From contig JADHXI010000010.1 of assembly GCA_016783065.1 (NCBI GenBank), positions 1 through 38,396 of the forward strand: a stretch of 38,396 nucleotides of DNA. Reading direction: 5' to 3'. This stretch comes from Desulfobacteraceae bacterium. Its GTDB lineage: Bacteria > Desulfobacterota > DSM-4660 > Desulfatiglandales > Desulfatiglandaceae. Both the position numbers and the translations under genes were made by a program. Position 1 is the stretch's first letter, and every line of letters starts with the position of its first letter. This document shows, in pieces, positions 16,127 through 24,268 of this stretch. Below the pieces are notes generated by a model. That model saw only the letters and a list, made by a program, of their open reading frames with translations, was not told the origin of the DNA and did no database searches.

Positions 16127-18118
16127 TTAGATCCTGAGACCGATCCGATAGCCATCGTGTACCGCACTCGACATATTGCGAGGAACCAAGGCGTCTCCGA
16201 TAACAAAGAGTTCGATGCCCTCCCCCTGGACCACGGCTTTCAACCCCTCATTTGCCTCCCGCTCCGACATAACGACCGTGTCGCATTTTAACGGGAATCG
16301 ATATCCATCATAGGTCTTCACAATGACCTCACCTTCATTGATTTCCTCTATATCACAGTCATTATAGGCCATGACGCGATTCTGCCTGAGATAGATCATA
16401 TAACGCCACTTAAAAGAGGGGTTGACGTCAAATCCCGCTGTTTTTTCCTTCCCGACGATGGTAACCCTTTTCCCCTGTTTGGCAAGGAAGAGGGCACACC
16501 CGATTCCGGGCTTTCTGTTTCCCCACACCATGACGTTATCCCCCACTTCTGCACTTCCGCCAAGGACATCCAGGACATTCACAATCGTCGCCCCTTCAGA
16601 AACGGTCCCCCCGATCTCGGGATAGACGGGACCGGTTGCCAGGACCACGCTGTCGGGCATCTCATCCTGTATCAACTCCTCTGTCACCTCGGTGCCCAGA
16701 TGGAACTCAACCCCAAATTTTTCACACATGATCCTTTGATAGTTGATGCATGTCATGAGTTCTTCATCCCCGTAGGGTGCCTTGGAAGCCTCAAGAATGG
16801 TTCCGCCAAGGGCTTCCTCCTTGTCATAGACATGCACGTCGTGCCCCCTTTGTGCTGCCACATAGGCACATTCCAGACCGGCAGGGCCGGCGCCCACGAT
16901 CATGATTTCCTTCTCATCATCTTCTTCCACGGGCTTTGGGAAAAAGTTTTCGTCGTGTTCATGGGCACAGACGGGATTGATGTAGCAGGTCATGGGGGCA
17001 TCCCTGAAGAGTCTCGCCAGGCAAAGGTTACACGCCACACAGTGCCTGATCTCGTCCTGCCTGTCCTCCAACACCTTCTTTGGCATCAACGGATCTGCGA
17101 TCATGGACCGGCATATCTCCCATATGTCCAACTCACCCGCTGCAATCGCCTTTTCCGGAAGCTCCGGCAAAAAAAGTCTGTAGGCCATCTGAACCGGGAT
17201 ATTCACATGTTCCTTGGCGAGTTTGGCCAAGTGGATCCACGAGCCCATGGGAACATCCCTGCTGATCACCGGAACGATGGATTCCTGCCAGCCCGCCGTA
17301 ACACTGATGTAATCCGCCCCGGCCTCTTCGGCGATCTTGTAACTCTCCATTGACTCCTCGGGCGTGTTGCCCCGAACATCGTCCAGGAGTTCCTCGGCAC
17401 AAAGGCGAATTCCCACCGGAATGTCAGGCCCACACGCCTCCTTTACCCCCTGGATGATCTCCACCACGGACTTCATCCTCCCATGGATATCTCCCCCATA
17501 CTCATCTGTCCGTCGATTGGTATAGCTGGATATAAAATTGGAGATGAGATATCCCACGATGCCTGAAATCTCCATGATGTCAAATCCTGCATCAACGCCC
17601 CTTCTGGCGGCATCCACATGTTGCTGGACCATCTCCTTTATTTCCTCCTTGCTCATCTCATACATGGGTTTAAAGATCCGCAACCGCTGGGGCACCGTGG
17701 AAGGACCATGGCCGGCAGGGACTTCCACCGCTCCCACACGGCCGCAATCCATCAACTGAAACCCTGCAACGGCCTTTTCGGCGTGAATGGCATCGGCCAT
17801 CTTCTTTAGCCCGGGGATGTATTTATCATCCCAGCATGCGGCCTGGCCGACGTATCCCTGTCCCTTTTGGGCCTCATCCATATAGACCCCCTGCATAAAA
17901 CAGAGCCCGCCCACCACGCCTTCGGCCCTTCTCCTTATATAGGCCACATCGGCATCGGTTATAAAACCATTATGGTCGTTAAAATTGTCCTCTGTGGCAG
18001 CATACTTAATCCGGTTCGGGATCAGAAGATTCCCTATCTGGATCGGTTCGAATAGCTTTGGGTATTTTTTTGCGCCAGGGTATGATGAATAATCCCATTC
18101 AAATATCGGTTTGGCCAT
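16127..18118 (-). CDS. FMN/FAD/4Fe-4S enoate reductase-like protein (2,4-dienoyl-CoA reductase FadH / Old Yellow Enzyme family)
   Basis: 663 residues. The N-terminal FMN TIM barrel (1-350) contains SNFISSYTNRRTDEYGG and the tyrosine of GYLIS, which aligns with the FadH catalytic Tyr. A 4Fe-4S site follows at about 358-380 (CVACNLCLARLF...TC), then FAD (IMIVGAGPAGLECAY, about 404) and NAD(P)-type Rossmann domains. Family members reduce C=C bonds of enoates or dienoyl-CoA. Where FadH has GWHE, with its catalytic His, this protein reads GWQES, so proton donation must differ or the substrate is not a dienoyl-CoA. The start is ATG 18118, eight bases after AGGAGG. It is the first gene of the redox operon, with a promoter candidate at 18179-18208. 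Ferredoxins and Hdr-like proteins downstream suggest coupling to low-potential electrons rather than plain NADPH (inference). Confidence 0.9.
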   Translation of the reverse strand: MAKPIFEWDYSSYPGAKKYPKLFEPIQIGNLLIPNRIKYAATEDNFNDHNGFITDADVAYIRRRAEGVVGGLCFMQGVYMDEAQKGQGYVGQAACWDDKYIPGLKKMADAIHAEKAVAGFQLMDCGRVGAVEVPAGHGPSTVPQRLRIFKPMYEMSKEEIKEMVQQHVDAARRGVDAGFDIMEISGIVGYLISNFISSYTNRRTDEYGGDIHGRMKSVVEIIQGVKEACGPDIPVGIRLCAEELLDDVRGNTPEESMESYKIAEEAGADYISVTAGWQESIVPVISRDVPMGSWIHLAKLAKEHVNIPVQMAYRLFLPELPEKAIAAGELDIWEICRSMIADPLMPKKVLEDRQDEIRHCVACNLCLARLFRDAPMTCYINPVCAHEHDENFFPKPVEEDDEKEIMIVGAGPAGLECAYVAAQRGHDVHVYDKEEALGGTILEASKAPYGDEELMTCINYQRIMCEKFGVEFHLGTEVTEELIQDEMPDSVVLATGPVYPEIGGTVSEGATIVNVLDVLGGSAEVGDNVMVWGNRKPGIGCALFLAKQGKRVTIVGKEKTAGFDVNPSFKWRYMIYLRQNRVMAYNDCDIEEINEGEVIVKTYDGYRFPLKCDTVVMSEREANEGLKAVVQGEGIELFVIGDALVPRNMSSAVHDGYRIGLRI

Positions 18119-18178
18119 CACGCAATCCTCCTTTTCGGAATTCACTTTTTCTTAGAAAGAGCTTCCAATTGAAGCTCC

Positions 18179-18208
18179 AATATAGCTTTAATGTAGCTAC
18201 GCCGTCAA
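18179..18208 (-). promoter_or_regulatory. Sigma70-type promoter candidate for the redox operon
   Basis: On the minus strand TTGACG (18208-18203), an 18-base spacer and TATATT (18184-18179) lie about 60 bases before the start codon at 18118. The spacer carries a small inverted repeat, TAGCT...AGCTA. It faces away from the plus-strand promoter at 18311. Confidence 0.6.
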
Positions 18209-18310
18209 GGCCAAACTTCCCGTTACCAATCTTTGAAAACGGCCCCGTTTTGGAGAAATAAGCCTTTGAGGTGTGGGTCTCAGAGCCTTAAAACCCGGGC
18301 ATTTTTTGCC

Positions 18311-18338
18311 TTGACAAAGGTTTTGTACACAGTATACA
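18311..18338 (+). promoter_or_regulatory. Sigma70-type promoter with overlapping palindromic operator candidate
   Basis: TTGACA (18311-18316), a 16-base spacer and TATACA (18333-18338) lie upstream of the fused dehydrogenase/hydratase gene. A 15-base palindrome with one mismatched pair, TGTACACAGTATACA (18324-18338), covers the spacer end and the -10. TGTATAC-like palindromes are typical of GntR/FadR-type repressors (family knowledge), and binding there would block RNA polymerase. No such regulator gene is in the window. Confidence 0.6.
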
Positions 18339-18360
18339 GGTCTTACTCAACAAAAAAATT

Positions 18361-18421
18361 AGTGATTTCTCAATAAGTCCGGGAGAAATAATGACCACCC
18401 CCACGGTGCCCGAGATTACTT
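18361..18421. repeat. Deleted derivative of the long palindromic repeat (copy D)
   Basis: The left end (GATTTCTCAATAAGTCCGGG) is joined almost directly to the right end (CCCCCACGGTGCCCGAGATT). All central blocks found in the full copies are missing. It lies in the predicted 5' untranslated region of the gene at 18447. Confidence 0.75.
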
Positions 18422-18446
18422 AAAACTTAAAGCAAGGGAGACAGTC

Positions 18447-20471
18447 ATGGATAACAAAAAAGAGCTATACCCTACCGCCCACAATCCCCTATTGATCAAA
18501 CCCCGTCGTCCCCTTCCGAATGAGATCGCAATCATCGGAGCGGGAACCATCGGCCCGGACATAGGGTATTACCTGAAAAGCGCCCTCCCGGGTATCAAGC
18601 TCTTTTTGGTGGATGTTGCGGAAAAACCGCTCCAGAACGCCGAAAAGAGGCTGGAAGGGTATGTTCAAAAGGCCATCGATCGGACGAAGATGAAACAAGA
18701 CAAGGCCGAAGCAGTCCTGAAAAATATCTCTTATACCATGGACTACGATCAGATAAAGGCGTGCGATCTGGTCATCGAGGCCGCTACGGAAAATATACCC
18801 CTGAAGCAAAAAATCTTTGCTGCGGTGGAAAAGATCGTCGGTAAGGACACGATCATCACCTCCAACACCAGCTCGATCCCGGCCGACCGGATCTTTTCAA
18901 AAATGAAGCATCCGGAACGAACCACCATTACCCATTTCTTTGCCCCGGCATGGCGGAGCCTGCCCGTAGAGGTCATAGACTGGGAGGGGGCCGGCCGGGA
19001 GGTGGTGGAGTATCTCTTCTGGTTTTTTGCTCAGACCGGGAAGGCCCCCATCATAACGGACAATGTTATCTGCTTTATGCTGGACCGGGTCTTTGATAAC
19101 TGGTGTAACGAGGCTGCCTATCTCCTCAAAGATGCCTCGGTAAGCCAGATCGACAAGGCCACAGAGGAGTATGTTTTTGCCGGCCCCTTTTTTGTCCTGA
19201 ACATGGCAAACGGCAACCCCATCATTATTGAGACAAACACTTTGCAGATGGAAGAGGGCGCCCACTACAAACCGGCAGCCATCCTGGCATCGGTCGACAG
19301 GTGGCTCACCCATCGCCCCGGCAGCAAGGTGGATCTCCCCGATGATCTCAAAGGGGCCATCCGGGACAGGGTGTTGGGGATCCTCTTTTCCCAATCATTC
19401 GATATCATCGACAGGGGGATCGGAACCAAAGAGGACCTCAATTTTGGGTGTCAGATCGCCCTCGGGTTCAAGAAGGGGCCCTTTGACGTCATGCGTGAGA
19501 TGGGAGAGGGGGAGGTAGCGCGGATTATGAAAAAATTTCAGGAGGAAAGGCCCGGTTTCCCCCAGCCAAAAGAGCCCTTTTCTTCCTACCAGGACTTCAA
19601 ACGATTTATTCTTGTGGATGAGATGGAAGGCGTCAAAATCATCACCCTCCGGAGACCCCAGGCCATGAATGCCCTCAGTGATGAAGTGAATGACGAAATT
19701 CTTTCTGTCTTGCAACAGCACGAGCGAGACCCATCGGTCGAAGGATTTGTCATCACTGGGTATGGGAACAATGCCTTTTCAGCCGGTGCCGACATCGGGA
19801 AATTTCCCTCAATGCTGGGTGACAGGGATGCCTCGATCCAATACACCAGGGACTGCGCCAAGGTCCAGGTGTTCATGGACCGGATGCAAAAACCTCTGGT
19901 TGCAGCCGTAAACGGGCTGGCATTGGGAGGAGGATTGGAGGTGGCAATCAGGTGTCATTGTATGGTGGCCACCAGAAATGCAAGGTTTCAGTTCCCGGAG
20001 ATAACCCTCGGGATCCTCCCCGGGATCGGCGGGTGCGTTGTCCCTTACAGGAAATGGCCCCAGGGAGCGTCACTCTTTCATGAAATGATCTGTCTGGGGA
20101 GACCCATCAGCGCAAAAGAGGCGTCGGACATCGGGATGGTCCGGAAAACCGTGGATGACTATTCTCAACTGATCCAGACGGCCGTAAGAGAGGTAAAAAA
20201 TCTCAAGGGAAGGATCGACACCATACCCGAGGGAACCGTCGACATCGGAGAGATAACCATCCCTGCCGAACCCATGGCCGGGAAGCAACCCCTCAGCAGG
20301 GAGGCGGTCTCGATCGCCGCAAGGACCATTAAAGAGGGTGCCGCCGCCAAGAGCCTCTCTGACGCCCTTGAGATCTGCTATATTGGATTCGGTGAAATTG
20401 CCTGCACAGAGGCTGCCAGGGAGGGGATCTCGGCCTTCCTGGAAAAGAGAAGACCTCAGTTTCAGAAATAG
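18447..20471 (+). CDS. Fused 3-hydroxyacyl-CoA dehydrogenase / enoyl-CoA hydratase (dehydrogenase domain first)
   Basis: 674 residues catalysing hydration of an enoyl-CoA and oxidation of the 3-hydroxyacyl-CoA. The N-terminal dehydrogenase has GAGTIG (31-36), SNTSS, THFFAP with the catalytic His near 162, and VEVIDW with its Glu. The C-terminal crotonase domain starts near 385. It has AFSAGADI (about 443) for the oxyanion hole and two catalytic acids, in GGGLEVA (about 498) and FPEITLG (about 517), so both halves look active. The order is opposite to FadB and matches the archaeal crotonyl-CoA hydratase/(S)-3-hydroxybutyryl-CoA dehydrogenase fusions. The start follows AAGGGAG. It is divergent from the redox operon and shares its control region, so joint regulation is likely. 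A decayed palindromic repeat follows the stop. Confidence 0.93.
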   Translation: MDNKKELYPTAHNPLLIKPRRPLPNEIAIIGAGTIGPDIGYYLKSALPGIKLFLVDVAEKPLQNAEKRLEGYVQKAIDRTKMKQDKAEAVLKNISYTMDYDQIKACDLVIEAATENIPLKQKIFAAVEKIVGKDTIITSNTSSIPADRIFSKMKHPERTTITHFFAPAWRSLPVEVIDWEGAGREVVEYLFWFFAQTGKAPIITDNVICFMLDRVFDNWCNEAAYLLKDASVSQIDKATEEYVFAGPFFVLNMANGNPIIIETNTLQMEEGAHYKPAAILASVDRWLTHRPGSKVDLPDDLKGAIRDRVLGILFSQSFDIIDRGIGTKEDLNFGCQIALGFKKGPFDVMREMGEGEVARIMKKFQEERPGFPQPKEPFSSYQDFKRFILVDEMEGVKIITLRRPQAMNALSDEVNDEILSVLQQHERDPSVEGFVITGYGNNAFSAGADIGKFPSMLGDRDASIQYTRDCAKVQVFMDRMQKPLVAAVNGLALGGGLEVAIRCHCMVATRNARFQFPEITLGILPGIGGCVVPYRKWPQGASLFHEMICLGRPISAKEASDIGMVRKTVDDYSQLIQTAVREVKNLKGRIDTIPEGTVDIGEITIPAEPMAGKQPLSREAVSIAARTIKEGAAAKSLSDALEICYIGFGEIACTEAAREGISAFLEKRRPQFQK

Positions 20472-20480
20472 CCACCCAGA

Positions 20481-20543
20481 GCACCGTGGGGTTCGGTCAT
20501 TTCTTTCCACCGTTCTCTAAACCTGTAGCAGAAGCGTGACCGA
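20481..20543. repeat. Half copy of the long palindromic repeat (copy E)
   Basis: GCACCGTGGGGTTCGGTCAT, then TTCTTTCCACCGTTCTCTAA and CCTGTAGCAGAAGCGTG match the right arm of copies A-C in reverse complement. The rest of the element is absent. It starts ten bases after the stop codon of the preceding gene. Confidence 0.75.
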
Positions 20544-20684
20544 CCCCAGTTCCCCTGCCAATGCCCCTTGACCACCCATACTATTTCAGGTAATTTCGTC
20601 CGGACCTTCAGAAAATTTGGTCCGAGCTTTTCTGAAAAATCTCCCCTTGGATTCCAATGTCAAGGGCTTATCAGGGAGGACCAC

Positions 20685-22067
20685 GTGAAAGCGTCCATCA
20701 AAAAGGCCATACAAGATATCGTGGGCCAAGAAAATTTTACCGACCAATTGATCGATATTGTTTCCTTTTCCTACGATGGTTCTGATCACAACCACCGCCC
20801 CGAGGCGGCTGTCTGGCCTGCCAACACCGAGCAGGTCTCAAAAATCATGACCCTTGCCAATGAAAACCGTTTTCCGGTCATCCCGCGCGGGGCAGGGACC
20901 GGTCTGGCCGGGGCGGCAATCCCCGTCAGGGGCGGCCTGGTCCTGGACATGTGCCGCATGAACACCCTACGTGATATCCGGATTGCGGATCGTCTGGTTG
21001 TGGTGCAACCCGGGGTGGTCTACGCAGATCTGGAAAAGGCGTTGGCCCCGCACGGGTTTTTCTTCCCCCCGGACCCTGCCAGCGGCAAGGTCTGCACACT
21101 CGGCGGCAACGTGGCCACAAACGCCGGGGGCCTTCGGGCGGCAAAATACGGGGTCACCAGAGACTATGTCATGGGGCTTGAGGTGGTTTTGCCGGATGGC
21201 AGGATTATGCGCACCGGCTCGCAATGTATGAAGTCAGCGTCCGGCTATGATCTGGCACGGCTGTTTGTGGGTTCGGAGGGAACCTTGGGCGTGATTACCG
21301 AGATAACCCTCAAGATCAACCCCAAACCTTTGGCCTTTAGCACCGGAGTGGGCTCTTTTGGCAGCCTGAAAGACGCCGGTCAGGCCGTCACCGATATCAT
21401 GCACTCGGGGATCATCCCCTGCGTTCTTGAGCTGATGGACGAAAACACCATCAGGGTTCTTCGGGAACACGCCAACGCTGATTTGCCCGAAGCCGCGGCC
21501 CTGATCCTCGTGGAGACAGATGGGTATACCGAGGGCGAAGCAGCTTTCCAGATGTCAAAGGTGATGGACGAATTCAGGAAAAACAATGCAACCCATATCA
21601 AAGAGGCCGCCTCGGCCGGCGAGGTTGAGGAGTTGTGGCGAATCCGAAAGGCAACCGGCAGCACAGCCGCCCAACTCCGCACCAACCATGCCACAGAGGA
21701 CGTGGGGGTACCTATGTCACGGGTGCCCGATCTCCTGACCGGCATTGCAGCCATTGTCAAAGACTATGATTTGCCCTTTGTCATCTTTGGCCATGCCGGT
21801 GACGGGAATCTTCATCCCAAAATTATGTACAACGGTTCAGACCCGGACCAGCAACGACGTTTTGATGAGGCAGTTGGCGAGATCTTTAAGCTCGCCTGCA
21901 GCCTCGGGGGAACGCTGACGGGTGAACATGGCATTGGTCTGGCCAAGGCGTCATATATGGGTCTCGAACACGATGCGGTCGCTCTCGATTTGATGCGTTC
22001 TCTTAAAAGACTGTTCGATCCTAATAATATTTTGAACCCGGGAAAAATGAACCTCGAGGCCCCCTAA
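20685..22067 (+). CDS. FAD-linked 2-hydroxyacid oxidase/dehydrogenase (GlcD/D-lactate dehydrogenase-like)
   Basis: 460 residues of the PCMH/VAO flavoprotein family, oxidising glycolate, D-lactate or another 2-hydroxy acid to the 2-oxo acid. The N-terminal FAD domain has GAGTGLAGAA (pyrophosphate loop), PDPAS and GGNVATNAGG. The C-terminal domain has FGHAGDGNLHP and GEHGIGL, then ends FDPNNILNPGK. I choose GTG 20685 because AGGGAGGA precedes it by four bases. An ATG-like start 39 codons upstream would add a tail not typical of the family. No GlcE, GlcF or EtfAB gene is adjacent, so the electron acceptor is unknown. The MFS carrier 71 bp downstream is a probable substrate transporter. Confidence 0.92.
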   Translation: MKASIKKAIQDIVGQENFTDQLIDIVSFSYDGSDHNHRPEAAVWPANTEQVSKIMTLANENRFPVIPRGAGTGLAGAAIPVRGGLVLDMCRMNTLRDIRIADRLVVVQPGVVYADLEKALAPHGFFFPPDPASGKVCTLGGNVATNAGGLRAAKYGVTRDYVMGLEVVLPDGRIMRTGSQCMKSASGYDLARLFVGSEGTLGVITEITLKINPKPLAFSTGVGSFGSLKDAGQAVTDIMHSGIIPCVLELMDENTIRVLREHANADLPEAAALILVETDGYTEGEAAFQMSKVMDEFRKNNATHIKEAASAGEVEELWRIRKATGSTAAQLRTNHATEDVGVPMSRVPDLLTGIAAIVKDYDLPFVIFGHAGDGNLHPKIMYNGSDPDQQRRFDEAVGEIFKLACSLGGTLTGEHGIGLAKASYMGLEHDAVALDLMRSLKRLFDPNNILNPGKMNLEAP

Positions 22068-22138
22068 ACCTGGCCGGTCCCCATCGTGCCTCACACAATG
22101 TACGCGTTGATGATCATCAAGAATCGGAAAGATCAGGA

Positions 22139-23383
22139 ATGAAAGGTGACGCCGGCAGCGGCATCTTTTATGGCTACCTCGTGGTCGCGGCAGCCTTTTT
22201 CATCATGGTGGTGGTCTGGGCCGCGTTCTATTCTTTTGGCGTCTTTTTCAAACCCTTACTCAACGAGTTCGGTTGGACCAGGGCAATGACATCAGGGGCC
22301 TTCTCGCTCTCCGCCATTATCATGGGCGTTCTGGGTATTGCCATGGGAGGGCTGAACGACAAGTTGGGTCCCCGGGCGGTGATGTCCATCTGCGGCCTGC
22401 TTGTGGGAGGCGGCTACATCCTTATGTCACGGCTCAGTGACATCTGGCAGCTTTATCTGTTTTATGGGATAATTTTGGGAGCTGGAATGGGTGGCGGCTT
22501 TGTCCCACTCATGACAACGGTGGCCAGATGGTTTGTCAAAAGGCGAGGGGCGATGACAGGGATTATAGCGGCCGGCATCGGAATCGGCGCCATGGTAGGC
22601 CCTCCGCTGGCAAACCGGCTGATCTTGGCTTACGGCTGGCGTTTATCCTATCTGGTAATCGGCGCCACTGTTCTGATCATTATGGTTTTGTCCGCGCAGA
22701 TCCTGAGGCGCGGTCCGTCCAGGGAGAATACGTCGGCAAATGGTGAAGACAAGAATTGCAGAGACCCGCTGCACCAGGGTTCCGGAGGGCTTTCATCCGC
22801 AGCCGCCCTTCGGACAAGGCGCTTCTGGACCTTTTTCGGGATGATCATCTGCTTTGGGTTCTGTGTATTCTCTATTATGGTACACCTTGCTGCCCATACC
22901 ATGGAGCTGAACATTTCATCTGCCAGCGCTGCGAACATCCTGGCCACCGTCGGCGGTTTGAGCATTATCGGAAAACTATTATTGGGCAGGAGAGTAGATA
23001 TCATTGGAAGCCGGAAGGTCTTTATCATCGGTTTCATCCTCATGTCAGCAGCACTCATCTGGCTTGTGCCGGCCGGGAAGGGCTGGATGTTTTTTGTGTT
23101 TGCGATCTTTTTTGGCTTTGCATATGGGGGATGCGTTTCTGCAGAGTCCCCGCTGGTGGCCGAGCTTTTTGGGTTAGACTCCCATGGGCTCATCCTCGGT
23201 TTTGTTTCCTTCGGCTTTACCATTGGAGGTGCCCTCGGCCCATGGCTTACCGGCCACATATTTGATATTACCCACAGCTACAGGCTGGCATTCATTCTCT
23301 GTGCCATCCTCAGCGCCCTGGGTCTGATACTCACCCTAGCCTTAGGACACCGCCGAATTCGGGCTCCGAGAAACGATCCATGA
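22139..23383 (+). CDS. MFS transporter, monocarboxylate/oxalate-formate antiporter type
   Basis: 414 residues with about 12 spans. The N-terminal half begins GYLVVAAAFFIMVVVWAAFYSFGVFFKPLL and includes the MFS loop 2-3 motif as GGLNDKLGPR, plus ARWFVKRRGAMTGI typical of the OFA/MCT branch. A short cytoplasmic loop follows near 190-220. The second half contains GRRVDIIGSR at the repeated motif. Carriers of this branch move small organic acids such as lactate, oxalate or formate. It follows the GlcD-like oxidase in the same direction, probably as one operon importing its substrate (inference). Confidence 0.88.
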   Translation: MKGDAGSGIFYGYLVVAAAFFIMVVVWAAFYSFGVFFKPLLNEFGWTRAMTSGAFSLSAIIMGVLGIAMGGLNDKLGPRAVMSICGLLVGGGYILMSRLSDIWQLYLFYGIILGAGMGGGFVPLMTTVARWFVKRRGAMTGIIAAGIGIGAMVGPPLANRLILAYGWRLSYLVIGATVLIIMVLSAQILRRGPSRENTSANGEDKNCRDPLHQGSGGLSSAAALRTRRFWTFFGMIICFGFCVFSIMVHLAAHTMELNISSASAANILATVGGLSIIGKLLLGRRVDIIGSRKVFIIGFILMSAALIWLVPAGKGWMFFVFAIFFGFAYGGCVSAESPLVAELFGLDSHGLILGFVSFGFTIGGALGPWLTGHIFDITHSYRLAFILCAILSALGLILTLALGHRRIRAPRNDP

Positions 23384-23387
23384 TAAG

Positions 23388-23626
23388 AAAATAATTCTGG
23401 ATTCTTCTGTGGCGAACGCCTTTGCCGTCCCCGGCGGCTATCTCTATTTCACGCGGGGCATCCCCAGCGTACCTGAACACCGAGGCCGAACTGGCAGGTG
23501 ATATGTGCCATGGGCGCACCCAAGGCCAAGTTGGAGGAATGGGCCGTCATGAATGGAATGCGGCTGGAGGAAACGGTTCAGGCCGGGACACTGGTTAAGA
23601 TAATAAGGAAAGGAACTGTTCACTAG
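23388..23626 (+). pseudogene. Relic of an M48-family metallopeptidase
   Basis: Three frames together spell pieces of an M48 (YggG/BepA-like) peptidase. ILDSSVANAFAVPGGYLYFTR is read from about 23394. A frame change gives AYLNTEAELAG. A third frame gives KLEEWAVMNGMRLEETVQAG then TLVKIIRKG, with a stop at 23624-23626. The region with the HExxH zinc site and what should follow it is missing. The frame shifts and deletion show that it is not functional. Confidence 0.7.
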
Positions 23627-23685
23627 ACATTATGTCCCTGAAAATAAGAGATAACCCTGTCAGGGGTGGATAGGAGGTTCGAAAA

Positions 23686-24189
23686 ATGACACGCAGGTTT
23701 GTGATATTTGGATCAGTGCTTTTTCTCTGTGTTTCGCTCGCATGGCCCCCGCTGCTGCAAGGCCAACACTCAAAGACAGAAGACATGACAAAGGAGATTC
23801 AGTCCATGCCTCTTTTGGCGGGGCTGTCCAAAGCGGATATTCAGGATATCCAGAAGATATGCAAACTCAAAGAGTATCCGGCAGGCACTGCACTCATAAG
23901 AAAGGGTCAGAAGCTGGACCGGTTGTACCTCATCTTAACCGGAAGGGGTGAGGTGCGTCTAAAGGATCGGACCATCCCCTTTGGCAAAGATTCACTTCTG
24001 GGTGAGGTGGAATTTGCAGATCCCGTCTCTGCCGTCGCAGATGTGTTTCTGGTCTCAGCGTGCGAAGTGGTTGAAATCGAATACGCCGCCCTTGACAGGT
24101 TAATGAGGTCCAGGCCCAAGATGGGTCTGACGATCATGAGAAATCTGGCCAGCATACTAAGCCGCAAGATCCAAGGGATGAGCCGATAG
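23686..24189 (+). CDS. Exported or membrane-anchored cyclic-nucleotide-binding-fold protein without DNA-binding domain
   Basis: 167 residues. An N-terminal signal peptide or anchor (residues 4-26, ending LLQGQHSK) is followed by a cNMP-binding beta-roll (about 45-150: LLAGLSKADIQDI, EYPAGTALIRKGQ, LYLILTGRGEVRL, LGEVEFAD) and the C helix. No HTH follows, so it is not a Crp-type regulator. In the phosphate-binding cassette the usual Arg is not present (DPVSAVADV), so cyclic nucleotide binding is doubtful. The start is chosen by AGGAGG eight bases before ATG 23686. A weaker internal ATG (residue 34) would give a cytoplasmic version. It lies between two gene relics, and its role is unknown. Confidence 0.72.
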   Translation: MTRRFVIFGSVLFLCVSLAWPPLLQGQHSKTEDMTKEIQSMPLLAGLSKADIQDIQKICKLKEYPAGTALIRKGQKLDRLYLILTGRGEVRLKDRTIPFGKDSLLGEVEFADPVSAVADVFLVSACEVVEIEYAALDRLMRSRPKMGLTIMRNLASILSRKIQGMSR

Positions 24190-24268
24190 ATCCAAAGCCA
24201 ATGCTGACGGCAAAGGCCTGTTGACACGCCTGTTCTTCTTTTTTAATATCCCCCTCGAAAATACAAAC

